Shown here in pieces: positions 25,364-35,696 of a stretch of 64,000 nt of DNA (the first letter of the stretch is position 1; every line of letters begins with the position of its first letter). A model generated the notes under the pieces. That model was given only the letters and a program-made list of their open reading frames with translations. It had not been told where the DNA came from and made no database searches. This DNA is from Urbifossiella sp046350095. GTDB taxonomy: Bacteria; Planctomycetota; Planctomycetia; Gemmatales; Gemmataceae. The stretch lies in NCBI GenBank assembly GCA_046350095.1, contig JAXMBA010000006.1, positions 124,001-188,000 on the forward strand. The letters run 5' to 3'. Both the position numbers and the translations under genes were made by a program.

Positions 25364-25867
25364 ATGAGTTTCGGCGACGCCGACGACGGCGGGGCGGTCC
25401 TGGACGACCTGACGGCACGGGGCCGCGACTGGCCGAGCGTGCGGCAGTACAACGTGTTCCTCGCCAACCGCATGGGGGCACTGCTCGACCTGGTGCGCCG
25501 CTTCGAACTGACCGACGTGAAGATCGTCGCCATGACGATCGTCGAGACGGCCGACTGCGCCATCATCCGCCTCGTGCCGAGCAGCTCGGAGCGGGCCTAC
25601 GAGATTCTGCAGGCGGCGAAGCTGCCGTTCACCGAGAGCGACCTGCTGGTGGTGCGGCTGCCGGATAACGACCAGCCGCTACTGACGATCTGCAAGGCGC
25701 TGCTCGGGGCCGAGATCAACATCCACTACGCGTACCCGCTGCTGATCGGAGTCGGGGCGATGGGCCACACCGCTCTGGCGATGCACGTCGAGGACCACGA
25801 GGGGGCGATGAACACGCTGTCGAACCAGGGGTTCACGATCTACACCGAGAACGACCTGGACGGGTGA
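25364..25867 (+). CDS. Tandem ACT-domain protein
   Basis: 167 residues. Two ACT-type modules are suggested: WPSVRQYNVFLANRMGALLD with VKIVAMTIVETADCAIIRLV, then LLTICKALLGAEINIHYAYP with GHTALAMHVEDHEGAMNTL. ACT domains bind amino acids or other small ligands and regulate metabolic enzymes; no catalytic domain is attached, so it likely acts in trans. It is divergent from the histidine kinase and followed by a small low-GC gene after 6 bp. Ligand unknown. Confidence 0.8.
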   Translation: MSFGDADDGGAVLDDLTARGRDWPSVRQYNVFLANRMGALLDLVRRFELTDVKIVAMTIVETADCAIIRLVPSSSERAYEILQAAKLPFTESDLLVVRLPDNDQPLLTICKALLGAEINIHYAYPLLIGVGAMGHTALAMHVEDHEGAMNTLSNQGFTIYTENDLDG

Positions 25868-25873
25868 GAAATC

Positions 25874-26302
25874 TTGAGTTTTGACCTGACTGTCCGTGCT
25901 GACGAGGAATGCTCCGGCATCGCTGACGCGGGGCCGCTGAGAGAGTTTATCGCTGCCCTTCCTCACATCCGCAACCTCGGCACAGACCTGTTTGTTCTCG
26001 ACGATCCGCCCGCCCGGTGGATGAACATCGACCTGTCCGTCAAAGAAGCGGATGGCGGCTTCACAGCGCCATCGGAACTCGGCAAGTCAGATGTGAACTG
26101 CGTTTGGTTTCACATCCCCTGGGACCAACTCGGGGACGAGCCTGGGTGCGACTACTACCCGACGGCGTGGGCCGTTGCCCAGTTTCTCGGCTGGCGGCTG
26201 TACGACGAGCAACTGGGTGAGTTCGTCGCCGACGGAGAGATACCTTCGCGGGAACGGACGCTGTTCGGCCAACAGGTGAAGCGAGCACTCGGCTTGGAGT
26301 AG
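25874..26302 (+). CDS. Hypothetical protein with atypical composition (TTG start)
   Basis: 142 residues, starting at TTG 25874, as no ATG or GTG gives the same full length. Codon use is unlike its neighbours: T-ending codons such as GTT, CTT and TTT are frequent, and GC is visibly lower. No family was recognised. It is acidic, with Trp/Phe-rich stretches (CVWFHIPWDQLGDEPGCDYY), and has no signal or membrane helix. It follows the ACT gene by 6 bp and converges on acdA-like with a 6-bp gap. It resembles small immunity-type or SMI1-like proteins only in general character. A transferred gene is plausible. Confidence 0.65.
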   Translation: MSFDLTVRADEECSGIADAGPLREFIAALPHIRNLGTDLFVLDDPPARWMNIDLSVKEADGGFTAPSELGKSDVNCVWFHIPWDQLGDEPGCDYYPTAWAVAQFLGWRLYDEQLGEFVADGEIPSRERTLFGQQVKRALGLE

Positions 26303-26308
26303 ATCGCC

Positions 26309-27487
26309 TTACCGGAACGCCTCCCACTCCTTGCCGAGCACGGCGGCGGCGACCTTCAGCGTCAGGATCTCGTCGGTCCCCTCGTAGATGCGGCAGACAC
26401 GCACGTCGGTCAGGTGGCGGCCGGGGCGGTACAGCGTGCTCCAGCCCTTGCCGCCGAACACCTGCACCGCCCGGTCGGCCGCGTCCCACGCCGCGTTCGA
26501 CGCGAACCACTTCGCCTCCGCCGCCAGCAGGTCCACCCGCCGCGCCCGCTCGCGGTCGGCCGGCGCCGCCTCGGCCGCGTCCTTCGCCGCCGCCGCCCGC
26601 TCCACCAGCGCCTCCGTCGCCACCCGCGCCAGCTCGATCCGCGCCACGTGCTCCTGCACCAGCTGGTGCCGCGCGATCTCCTTGCCGTGCTGGACGCGTG
26701 CCTTCGCGTACTCGATCACCTCGGCCAAACAGTCCTCGATGACGCCGAGGCAGCCGGCGGCGACGCTCAGCCGGCCGCTCAGAAGCGAGCCCATCGCGAT
26801 GCGGAAGCCCTGGCCCTCCTCGCCGAGCAGGTTCTCGCGCGGCACCGCGACGTTCTCCAGCGCGAACATCGCCGTGTTCGCCGTCGGCATCCCCATCTTG
26901 GCGCTCGCGGCGAACGACTCGGCGGTGAAGCCCGCGGCCTTCGTGTCCACGACGAACGCGCTGATGCGGCCGCCCTCCACGCCGACGGGGTACGCGAACA
27001 CGACCACGGCGTCGGCGATGCCGCCGTTCGAGATCAGGTACTTCACGCCGTTCAGGACGTAGCCGTCGGCGGTGGGGGCGTAGGTGGTCGTCATCTCGCG
27101 CGGGTTGCTGCCGGCGTCCGGCTCGGTGAGGCCGAACGCGAGGATCACGTCGCCGCGCGCCGCGGCCGGGAGGTACTTGCGTTTTAGCGCCTCGGAGCCC
27201 CACGTCTGGATGGGGTACGCGCCGATGCTGAGGTGGCCGGAGAAGAAGGTGCGAACGCCGGTGCCCTCGCGGCCGATGCGGGCGAGGGCGCGGAAGTACG
27301 AGGCGTCGTCGGCGCCGCGGCCGCCATACTCGGGGCGGACGATCATGCCGAGGAGATTGTGCTTCTTCGCCAGCGGGACGAGCCGGTCGTTGAAGCGGCG
27401 CTCGACGTAGCACAGCTCCTCGTGCGGGCGGAGGTCCTGGCAGAACGCCTCGGTGTCGGCGGCGAGCTGCGCGGCGTCGAACGACAT
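26309..27487 (-). CDS. Acyl-CoA dehydrogenase
   Basis: 392 residues with the full family pattern: N-terminal helical part, FAD/substrate segment ILAFGLTEPDAGSNPREMTT, the YLISNGG stretch, and the C-terminal RIYEGTDEILTL motif, whose Glu is the catalytic base in the short/medium-chain group. It oxidises an acyl-CoA to the enoyl-CoA. ATG 27487 has a textbook GGAGG site 5 nt upstream; a TTG at 27499 would overlap that site. It follows the DadA-like gene by 18 bp on the same strand and is probably co-transcribed with it. Confidence 0.92.
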   Translation of the reverse strand: MSFDAAQLAADTEAFCQDLRPHEELCYVERRFNDRLVPLAKKHNLLGMIVRPEYGGRGADDASYFRALARIGREGTGVRTFFSGHLSIGAYPIQTWGSEALKRKYLPAAARGDVILAFGLTEPDAGSNPREMTTTYAPTADGYVLNGVKYLISNGGIADAVVVFAYPVGVEGGRISAFVVDTKAAGFTAESFAASAKMGMPTANTAMFALENVAVPRENLLGEEGQGFRIAMGSLLSGRLSVAAGCLGVIEDCLAEVIEYAKARVQHGKEIARHQLVQEHVARIELARVATEALVERAAAAKDAAEAAPADRERARRVDLLAAEAKWFASNAAWDAADRAVQVFGGKGWSTLYRPGRHLTDVRVCRIYEGTDEILTLKVAAAVLGKEWEAFR

Positions 27488-27505
27488 GACAGCCTCCAAG
27501 ACGAG

Positions 27506-28747
<1,242 letters not shown>

Positions 28748-28771
28748 AGCCCCTCGTTCGGATCACAGCAG

Positions 28772-28880
28772 TTTTTGACAGGACGAACAGGACGGAGCAG
28801 GATGAAAGATAAAGACAGAACTCGATTTAAAATCTGTCTTCGTCTTTCATCCTGCTCCGTCCTGTTCGTCCTGTCAAAAA
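28772..28880. repeat. Inverted repeat with 48-bp arms (ACAGGA words)
   Basis: Arms 28772-28819 and 28833-28880 match 46 of 48 when inverted around a 13-nt AT-rich loop. Arms start TTTTTGACAGGACGAACAGG and end AAAGACAGA. GC is well below the surroundings. It lies between two minus-strand genes, 6 nt after the esterase stop, with the T/A runs at its ends giving a terminator-like shape in both directions. Confidence 0.95.
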
Positions 28881-28886
28881 TGCCTT

Positions 28887-30350
28887 CTACTTCTTCGCCG
28901 GCGCCCCCGGGCCGCCGGTCGTCAGCGGGAAGTCGTCGGTGCGGAACGGCGTCGCCGGCAGGCCGCCGCCCTTCTTGTCGGGGTTCGAGTTGAACAGGTT
29001 CACGACCGGGTAGTTCTTCCACCCGAACCGCACCGCCACGGGCCCGTCCACGCCCGCGGCCGTCACCTCGACCGTGTCGCCCTTGATGACCGCCCGCGCC
29101 GGCCGGAACACCTTGTCGGCCCCGCACGCCTCGAACCCGTTCAGCGTGCCGTAGGCCGCCCGCAGCCCGCCGCCGACGTGGTCGAACGACAGCACCGCCT
29201 TGTTCCCCTCCACCTTCATCTCGCGGTACACCGGGCCGCTGCCGACGACCTTCTGGCCGTACACCAGCGCCCGCGCCGACAGCCCGAGCCGGGTGCCGAC
29301 GGTGAACTTGTCCTTCGGGTGGATGTCCAGCAGGTCGCCGACGTCGGTGATGACCGCCATGCCGACCTTCGGGAGCTGCTGGGTGGCGAGCAGTTGCGCC
29401 TCGCGGAGCTCGGCCCAGCTCACGCCGTCGGCGTCGTTGGCGTGCCACGGCGCGAGCTGGATGCACAGGAACGGCAGCTCGGTGCCCCACTTCGCCCGCC
29501 AGTCGCGGATCATCGTCTGGAACAGGCTGCGGTACTCGTAGGCCTTGCCGGCGTTCGACTCGCCCTGGTACCAGATCGCCCCCTTGATCGGGAACGGCAG
29601 CAGCGGGTGGATCATCGCGTTGTACAGGCTCGCCGGCGAGCCGGGGCCGACCGGCGCTTTGGCGGCCTTCGCGGCGTCGGCGTAGTACTTCAGCTCGGGC
29701 ACCGCGGCCAGCGCCTCGGTGCTCGTCCACGCCTGGGCCGGGGTGCCGCCCCACGACGTGTGGATGAGCCCGACGGGGACGTTCCCGAGGCTCCGCTGGA
29801 CGTGGTTGCCGAAGTGGTACGCCACGGCCGAGAACCCGCCGACGTTCCCGGCGTCCGGCTCGGCCCAGCCGCTGAAGTGCTTCAGGTCCTTCTGGTCGGT
29901 CAGCGGCGTCGTCGAGGTCCGCTTGGCGACGGTGAACAGGCGGACGTTCTTGTTCTGCGGCTGGTTCTTGTACCGGTCCGCGTCCCAGCTGGCGTTGACC
30001 GACCACTCCATGTTCGACTGCCCGGAGCAGACCCACACGTCGCCCACGGCCACGTTCTTCAGCTCGACGCTGCTCTTGCCCTTGATGCCGAGCGTGTGGC
30101 CGGTGCCGGCCTTCTGCGGCGGCAGCTTGGCGAGCCACTTGCCGTCCTTGTCGGCGGTCGCCTTCGCGGTGGCGCCGCCGAGCGACACCGTCACTTCCTC
30201 GCCGGGCTCGGCCAGGCCCCAGACGGGAACGTCGGTGTCGCGCTGCAGGACCATGTGGTCGGTGAAGAGCGGGTGCGGGGTAACATCGGCGCGGGCGGCC
30301 GGGGCGAACCCGACGGCGGCGGCGAGCGCGAGGAACCGGGCGAGGCGCAT
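28887..30350 (-). CDS. Sialate O-acetylesterase-type SGNH hydrolase (secreted)
   Basis: 487 residues from ATG 30350, chosen because it opens a signal peptide (MRLARFLALAAAVGFAPAARA). Catalytic Ser lies in VCSGQSNMEWS; further family blocks are GWAEPDAGNVGGFSAVAYHF, HTSWGGTPAQAW and IWYQGESNAG. Such enzymes remove acetyl groups from sialic acids or other acetylated glycans in the periplasm or outside. It is divergent from the large dehydrogenase gene across a 118-bp region with -10-like hexamers on both strands. Confidence 0.9.
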   Translation of the reverse strand: MRLARFLALAAAVGFAPAARADVTPHPLFTDHMVLQRDTDVPVWGLAEPGEEVTVSLGGATAKATADKDGKWLAKLPPQKAGTGHTLGIKGKSSVELKNVAVGDVWVCSGQSNMEWSVNASWDADRYKNQPQNKNVRLFTVAKRTSTTPLTDQKDLKHFSGWAEPDAGNVGGFSAVAYHFGNHVQRSLGNVPVGLIHTSWGGTPAQAWTSTEALAAVPELKYYADAAKAAKAPVGPGSPASLYNAMIHPLLPFPIKGAIWYQGESNAGKAYEYRSLFQTMIRDWRAKWGTELPFLCIQLAPWHANDADGVSWAELREAQLLATQQLPKVGMAVITDVGDLLDIHPKDKFTVGTRLGLSARALVYGQKVVGSGPVYREMKVEGNKAVLSFDHVGGGLRAAYGTLNGFEACGADKVFRPARAVIKGDTVEVTAAGVDGPVAVRFGWKNYPVVNLFNSNPDKKGGGLPATPFRTDDFPLTTGGPGAPAKK

Positions 30351-30431
30351 GGGAGGAGGCTCCGGGAGGGAAAGGCGGGACGGATAGCGTAGCGGCGGCG
30401 GGCGGCGATGGCCCGGGTTGTGGCAGCCGGG

Positions 30432-30437
30432 TACAAT
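30432..30437 (+). promoter_or_regulatory. Putative -10 hexamer before the dehydrogenase gene
   Basis: TACAAT in GGGTACAATTCC, 37 nt before ATG 30469. A TACGCT hexamer on the minus strand (30391-30386), 36 nt before the esterase start at 30350, would form a divergent pair with it. Confidence 0.4.
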
Positions 30438-30468
30438 TCCCCTCACCCGCCTCCCCCGGAGCCCGTTT

Positions 30469-33400
30469 ATGCGGCGCCTCGTTCTCGCATCCGCGGCGGC
30501 CCTCGCGCTTGCCCACCCGGCCGCCGCCCAGGGGCCTGCCCTCGTCGCTCCCACCGGGCCGCTGTCGCCCGCCGACGAACTCGCCGGCTTCCAGCTGCCG
30601 CCCGGCTTCGTCGCGCAGCTCGTCGCTAGCGAGCCAGAAATCCAGAAGCCGATGCAGATGGCGTGGGACGCGAAGGGCCGCCTCTGGGTCACCACGTCGT
30701 TTCACTACCCGTTCGCCGTCGAGAGTAACCCCACGGACAAGGTGTTCGTCCTCTCCGACTTCGACGCCAACGGCCGCGCGAAGAAGGTGCAGACGTTCGC
30801 CGCCGACCTGAACATCCCCATCGGCATCCTGCCGCTGCCCGACTGCAAGTCGGTGCTCGTCTCCAGCGTCGGCGAGATTCGGCTCTACAAGGACGCCGAC
30901 ATGGACGGCGTCAGCGAGAGCCACGAGGTCCTGTACAAGGGCTTCGGCAGCCGCGACACGCACGGCATGTACAACTCGTACACGCTGATGCCGGACGGCT
31001 GGGTCTACGCCTGCCACGGCTTCGCCAACGACAGCACGGTGCGCGGGAAGGACGGCCACGAGGTGAAGATGCAGAGCGGCCACACCTTCCGCTTCAAGAC
31101 GGACGGCAGCCGCATCGAGGTCGTGAGCCGCGGGCAGGTGAACCCGTTCGGCATGGCGGTGGACCCGTGGTTCAACCTGTACACCGCCGACTGCCACTCG
31201 AAGCCGATCACGCAGATCATCCCCGGCGCGTACTACCAGAGCTTCGGCAAGCCGCACGACGGGCTCGGGTTCGCCCCGCACGTGACGGCGCACGACCACA
31301 ACAGCACCGGCCTGTGCGGCCTGAGCTGGTACGAGGCGAAGCAGTTCCCCGACCGCTTCCGCGGCTGCATGTTCGTCGGCAACGTGGTGACGAGCCGGAT
31401 CAACTTCGACAAGATCGAGTGGCGCGGCGCCACGCCGGTGGCGAAGGAACTCCCCGACTTTTTGGTCAGTAAGGACCCGTGGTTCCGGCCGGTGGACATC
31501 AAGCTGGGGCCGGACGGGGCGCTGTACGTGAACGACTTTTACAACAAGATCATCGGCCACTACGAGGTGGACCTCAAACACCCCGGCCGCGACAAGACCC
31601 GCGGCCGCCTGTGGCGCATCGTGTACAAGGGCGACGCCGCCGAGCCGCCGCCGGTGCCGAAGTACGACCTGACCACGGCCCCGGACGCCGAGCTGTTCGG
31701 GCTGCTCACGGACCCGTCGTTCACGAACCGGATGCTGGCCGGCAACCAACTCCTCCGCCGCGCCCGCGACGGGAAGCAACCGCAGCCGGGCGACGCGCTC
31801 GGGAAAGGCATTGAGATCAACGACCACCTGTCGGCAGTAGTAGGCTGGACGGCATTCATCGAGAACGCGAGTGGCAACAGCATCCCGGCCGACCGATACC
31901 GGGAGATGTTCCGCAGCGCCGAGGCGCAGAAGCTCCAGCCGGACCAGTTCAGCACGCTCGTCCTCCGCTCCCTGACGGCGCGCCCCAAGTGGGAAGCCGG
32001 CGAGCGAGCCGCGCTGCTCGACGCCCTCAAGACGTTCGACGTGCCGCACGTCCGCCGGGCCGCCGCGGAGGCGATGACGGCCCACCCGCACGCCGACTTC
32101 GTGGCCCCACTCGTGGGGATGCTCAAGACGCTGCCGCCGGGCGACGAGATGACGCGCTACTCGGCCCGGGTGGCGCTGCGGAACTGCCTCCGCGACGCCG
32201 ACGGGTGGAAGAGCGTCGCCGCGGCCGACGTGCCGGTCGTGACCGACGTGGCGCTCGGCGTGCCCTCGGCCGAGTCGGCGCGGTTCCTGGCCGGGGCGCT
32301 CGACAAGGCCGCGAACGACGGCCAGCGCGAGGCGATGGCCTTCCACGTCGGCCGGTTCGGCGACTTGACCGAGCGCAAGGCCGTGTACGCCGCCGCCCCG
32401 ACCGACCAGGCCCGCGGGCTGACGCTGCTGCGCGAGATGCTCAAGGGGATGGCCGCCGGCGGGAAGTCGCTCACCGACGGGGAGAGCGAGGCGAAGGCCT
32501 ACTACACCCTGGCCGGGGCGTCGATCAAGGCTCCGCCGACTAACCCGGGCATCGCCCGCGGGCTGGTCGAGGTGTTCTCCGCACTCGAAGCCGCGAGCGC
32601 GCCACCGGACCGCCCGGCGAACGCCGCGCTGGCCCAGACTCTGTTCCTGCAACTGGCGGGGAACGCGGCCGTGCCCGCCGAGGGGCGCGGGCTCGCCATC
32701 GAGGGGATCGGTCGATTCAACAGCGCGAACAGCGCCAAGGCGCTGGCCGGCCTCGTCGCCGACGCCAAGACGCCGACGGCGCTGAAGGAGAAGGCGGTGG
32801 TGGCGCTGTCGAACGTGAACCACCCGGACGCCCGCTCCGGCCTCAAAGAGGCGCTGAAGGGGCAGCCGTACCGCGTGGCCGTGGCCGTGGCGCAGAACAT
32901 GGCCGGCAGCAAGGGCGGCGCCGCCGGCCTCTTCGCCGAGGTGAAGGGCGGCACCATCCCGGCCCGCGTCCTCCAGGAGAAGGTGGTGGTCGAGCGCCTC
33001 CGCGCTGCGAAGGTGGACCGCCTCGACCCGCAGCTCGCCGAACTGACGAAGGGCCTGCCGCCGGCCGACGCCCGGCTCGTGCAGGTCATCCGCGAGCGCG
33101 CCGACGCCATCGCCCGCGCCCCCGGCGACGCCGCCGAGGGGGCGAAGGTGTTCGTGAAGCACTGCGCCGCGTGTCACCAGATCGGCACCGTGGGGAATCG
33201 GGTCGGCCCGCAGCTGGACGGCGTCGGCATCCGCGGCCTGGAGCGGCTGCTGGAGGACGTGCTCGACCCGAACCGCAACATCGACGCGGCCTTCCGCGCC
33301 CGCGTACTGACGCTCGTCGACGGCACCACGAAGACCGGCCTGCAACTGCGGGCCGAGGGGCAGGTGCTGGTGTTCGCGGACAACGAGGGGAAGGAATTTC

Positions 33401-33549
33401 GGCTGGCGGCGAAGGAGATCGAGACGAACCGCGAGACGAACCTGTCGCCGATGCCGGCGAACGTGGCCGAGCTGGTGCCGGAGGCGGAGTTCCGCCACCT
33501 GATGACGTACCTGCTCGCGCAGCGCGTGGCCGAGGTGCCGAAGAAGTAG
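30469..33549 (+). CDS. PVC-type membrane-bound dehydrogenase with HEAT repeats and c-type haem
   Basis: 1026 residues. A signal peptide (MRRLVLASAAALALAHPAAA) is followed by a glucose/sorbosone-dehydrogenase-like beta-propeller (about 25-400; LPPGFVAQLVASEPEIQKPM). Next come HEAT-type helical repeats (about 480-860), and last a cytochrome c domain with the haem motif CAACH and a distal Met region (SPMPANVAELVPEAE). It is one of the very common planctomycete 'membrane-bound dehydrogenase/CxxCH' proteins, presumably oxidising a sugar or other reduced substrate in the periplasm. Substrate unknown. A hairpin at 33620 ends it. Confidence 0.9.
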   Translation: MRRLVLASAAALALAHPAAAQGPALVAPTGPLSPADELAGFQLPPGFVAQLVASEPEIQKPMQMAWDAKGRLWVTTSFHYPFAVESNPTDKVFVLSDFDANGRAKKVQTFAADLNIPIGILPLPDCKSVLVSSVGEIRLYKDADMDGVSESHEVLYKGFGSRDTHGMYNSYTLMPDGWVYACHGFANDSTVRGKDGHEVKMQSGHTFRFKTDGSRIEVVSRGQVNPFGMAVDPWFNLYTADCHSKPITQIIPGAYYQSFGKPHDGLGFAPHVTAHDHNSTGLCGLSWYEAKQFPDRFRGCMFVGNVVTSRINFDKIEWRGATPVAKELPDFLVSKDPWFRPVDIKLGPDGALYVNDFYNKIIGHYEVDLKHPGRDKTRGRLWRIVYKGDAAEPPPVPKYDLTTAPDAELFGLLTDPSFTNRMLAGNQLLRRARDGKQPQPGDALGKGIEINDHLSAVVGWTAFIENASGNSIPADRYREMFRSAEAQKLQPDQFSTLVLRSLTARPKWEAGERAALLDALKTFDVPHVRRAAAEAMTAHPHADFVAPLVGMLKTLPPGDEMTRYSARVALRNCLRDADGWKSVAAADVPVVTDVALGVPSAESARFLAGALDKAANDGQREAMAFHVGRFGDLTERKAVYAAAPTDQARGLTLLREMLKGMAAGGKSLTDGESEAKAYYTLAGASIKAPPTNPGIARGLVEVFSALEAASAPPDRPANAALAQTLFLQLAGNAAVPAEGRGLAIEGIGRFNSANSAKALAGLVADAKTPTALKEKAVVALSNVNHPDARSGLKEALKGQPYRVAVAVAQNMAGSKGGAAGLFAEVKGGTIPARVLQEKVVVERLRAAKVDRLDPQLAELTKGLPPADARLVQVIRERADAIARAPGDAAEGAKVFVKHCAACHQIGTVGNRVGPQLDGVGIRGLERLLEDVLDPNRNIDAAFRARVLTLVDGTTKTGLQLRAEGQVLVFADNEGKEFRLAAKEIETNRETNLSPMPANVAELVPEAEFRHLMTYLLAQRVAEVPKK

Positions 33550-33619
33550 TCGCACTGCGAGTTGGTGTTGACACCCGCGGGCGCGTTCTGGGAAACTCGC
33601 CCCGCACCAGAAATCCTAC

Positions 33620-33643
33620 CGCGGGGTGATGGACCACCCCGCG
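33620..33643 (+). terminator. Hairpin after the dehydrogenase gene
   Basis: Nine-bp perfect stem CGCGGGGTG/CACCCCGCG around loop ATGGAC, 70 nt beyond the stop and 39 nt before the next start. Confidence 0.5.
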
Positions 33644-33681
33644 AGCCGCACCGCGGGGGCGGGCGCGGCCGGGGGTCACGG

Positions 33682-34746
33682 ATGATCATCTGCCGGACGC
33701 CGTACCGCGTCTCGTTCTTCGGCGGCGGGACCGACTACCCCGGGTGGTACCGCCGCCACGGCGGCGCCGTCCTCGCGTCCACCATCGACAAGTACTGCTA
33801 CCTCACCTGCCGCCGCCTCCCGCCGTTCTTCGACCACCGCATCCGCGTCGTCTACCGCAAGATCGAGACGTGCCGCACGCTGGACGAGGTGAGCCACCCC
33901 ACCGTCCGCGAGACGATGCGTTATCTCGGCATCGACCGCGGCGTCGAGCTGCACCACGACGGCGACCTGCCGGCGCGGAGCGGCATGGGGTCGAGTTCGG
34001 CGTTCACCGTGAGCCTGCTGAACGCCCTCCACGCCCTCAAGGGCGAGCTGGCGACGAAGGCCCAGTTGGCCCGCGAGGCCATCCACATCGAGCAGGACGT
34101 GCTCGGCGAGACGGTCGGCTCGCAGGACCAGGTGCTGGCCGCGCACGGCGGGCTGCGGCACGTCCGCTTCCACCCCGAGGGCGAGATCGAAGTGTCGCCG
34201 GTGGTCCTGCCGCCGGGCCGGCTCGCCGAGCTGAAGTCGTACCTGCTGCTGGTCTACACCGGCATCGCCCGCACCGCCGCAGACGTGGCCCGCAGCTACG
34301 TCCCGAGCCTCGACGCGAAGCGCCGGCAGCTGCGACTGATGAAGGACTTCGTGGACGAGGCGCTCGGCGTGCTGACCGGCGGCGTGAACCTCGTGCCGAT
34401 CGGCGAATTGCTGCACGAGGCCTGGCTGGCGAAGCGGAGCCTGAGCCCGATCGTGTCCAACCCCGAGGTGGACGACCTGTACGAACGTGCCCGCTCGGCC
34501 GGCGCGATCGGCGGCAAGTTGACGGGCGCCGGCGGCGGCGGGTTCCTGCTGCTGTTCGCGCCGCCGGAGCGGCACGCCGAGATTCTGGCGGCGCTGGACG
34601 ACCGCATCCACGTGCCGTTCGAGTTCGACACCGGCGGCAGCCAGATCATCTTTTACGAGCCGGGCACCGACTACGCCGACGTGGAGCGCGCCCGCGACCG
34701 CCGCCCGTTCACCGAGTTCCGGCCGGCGCCGGCGGAGGCCGCGTGA
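33682..34746 (+). CDS. GHMP-family sugar kinase (heptose-7-phosphate kinase-like)
   Basis: 354 residues from ATG 33682 (MIICRTPYRVSFFGGGTDYP). The opening RTPYRVSFFGGGTDYP and the ATP loop LPARSGMGSSSAF identify the GHMP group that phosphorylates D-glycero-D-manno-heptose 7-phosphate or L-fucose. The motif GKLTGAGGGGFLLL near the end is also typical. It is the first gene of a tightly overlapping five-gene run, and its stop overlaps the next GTG by 4 bp. A TTGACA lies at 33568 without a good -10. Exact sugar uncertain. Confidence 0.85.
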   Translation: MIICRTPYRVSFFGGGTDYPGWYRRHGGAVLASTIDKYCYLTCRRLPPFFDHRIRVVYRKIETCRTLDEVSHPTVRETMRYLGIDRGVELHHDGDLPARSGMGSSSAFTVSLLNALHALKGELATKAQLAREAIHIEQDVLGETVGSQDQVLAAHGGLRHVRFHPEGEIEVSPVVLPPGRLAELKSYLLLVYTGIARTAADVARSYVPSLDAKRRQLRLMKDFVDEALGVLTGGVNLVPIGELLHEAWLAKRSLSPIVSNPEVDDLYERARSAGAIGGKLTGAGGGGFLLLFAPPERHAEILAALDDRIHVPFEFDTGGSQIIFYEPGTDYADVERARDRRPFTEFRPAPAEAA

Positions 34747-35696
34747 CCCGAGTCTTCGTCGCCGGCGGCGACACGCTCCCCGGCGCCGCGCTGCTCGACC
34801 TGCTGCCGGCGGAGGGGTTCGCGGACCTCGTCGGCGTCGGCCCGGACGAGCCGGACCTGACCGACGCGCTGGCGGTGAACTCGTTCTTCGCGTCGGAGCG
34901 GCCGGAGTGGGTGTTCCTGGTCGGCGGCCCGAGCGGCGGCATCGGCCTGAACCGCGCCCGCCCGGCCGACCTGATGCTCGCCAACCTCCAGGTGGCGACG
35001 AACGTACTCGACGCCGCCCACCGCCACGGCGTGCGGAAGTTGCTGTACCTCGCCAGCTCGTGCGCCTACCCGCGCGAGGCGCCGCAGCCGCTGAGCCCGG
35101 TGTCGCTCGGCACCGGCCCGCTGGAGCCGACGAGCGCCCCCTACGCCACCGCGAAGCTGGCCGGCGCCGTGCTGTGCGACGCCTACCGCCGGCAGTACGG
35201 GGCGAAGTTCGTCACCGCGTTCCCGGCCAACCCGTTCGGCCCCGGCGACGACTTCGGCGCCGACAGCGGCCACGTCATCCCCGCGCTGATCCGCCGGGCG
35301 CACGAGGCGGCCGAAAACGGTGACCGCGTGCTGACAGTCTGGGGGAGTGGCACGCCGCGCCGCGAGTTCCTGTTCAGCCGCGACCTGGCGTCCGCGTGCC
35401 TGTTCGCGCTGCGGAACTACGACGGCGACGCGCCGCTGAACCTCGGCGGCGGCACCGTCCTCAGCATCGCCGAGGTGGCGCGCGCCGTCGCCAACGTGGT
35501 CGGCTTCCGCGGCCGCCTCGTGTTCGACACGTCGAAGCCCGACGGGGCGCCGCTGAAGGCGCTGGACTCGTCGGTGCTGCTCGGCATGGGGTGGGCGCCG
35601 GCGACGCGGTTCCACGACGCCGTGCACGAGACGTACCACTGGTTCCTGCACCACGAGGCCGCGGAGGGCGTGAGCCGTGAACGCACGACTGTATAG
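34743..35696 (+). CDS. NAD-dependent epimerase (GDP-L-fucose synthase-like)
   Basis: 317 residues from GTG 34743. Extended SDR: a modified nucleotide loop (VAGGDTLPGAALL), SSCAYP with the catalytic Ser, and the Y-xxx-K pair in APYATAKLAGA. Overall order and the FGPGDDFGADSGHVIPALI segment match GDP-L-fucose synthase/WcaG, which epimerises and reduces GDP-4-keto-6-deoxymannose. The GxxGxxG loop deviates, so cofactor binding may differ. It overlaps the kinase gene by 4 bp and the next gene by 20 bp, implying translational coupling. Confidence 0.85.
   Translation: MTRVFVAGGDTLPGAALLDLLPAEGFADLVGVGPDEPDLTDALAVNSFFASERPEWVFLVGGPSGGIGLNRARPADLMLANLQVATNVLDAAHRHGVRKLLYLASSCAYPREAPQPLSPVSLGTGPLEPTSAPYATAKLAGAVLCDAYRRQYGAKFVTAFPANPFGPGDDFGADSGHVIPALIRRAHEAAENGDRVLTVWGSGTPRREFLFSRDLASACLFALRNYDGDAPLNLGGGTVLSIAEVARAVANVVGFRGRLVFDTSKPDGAPLKALDSSVLLGMGWAPATRFHDAVHETYHWFLHHEAAEGVSRERTTV

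Noticed and set aside
33568..33596. Promoter for the sugar locus at TTGACA 33568
   Set aside because: The -35 is perfect, but bases at 16-18 bp spacing (GGAAAC/GAAACT) are poor -10 matches, so it was not listed as a feature.
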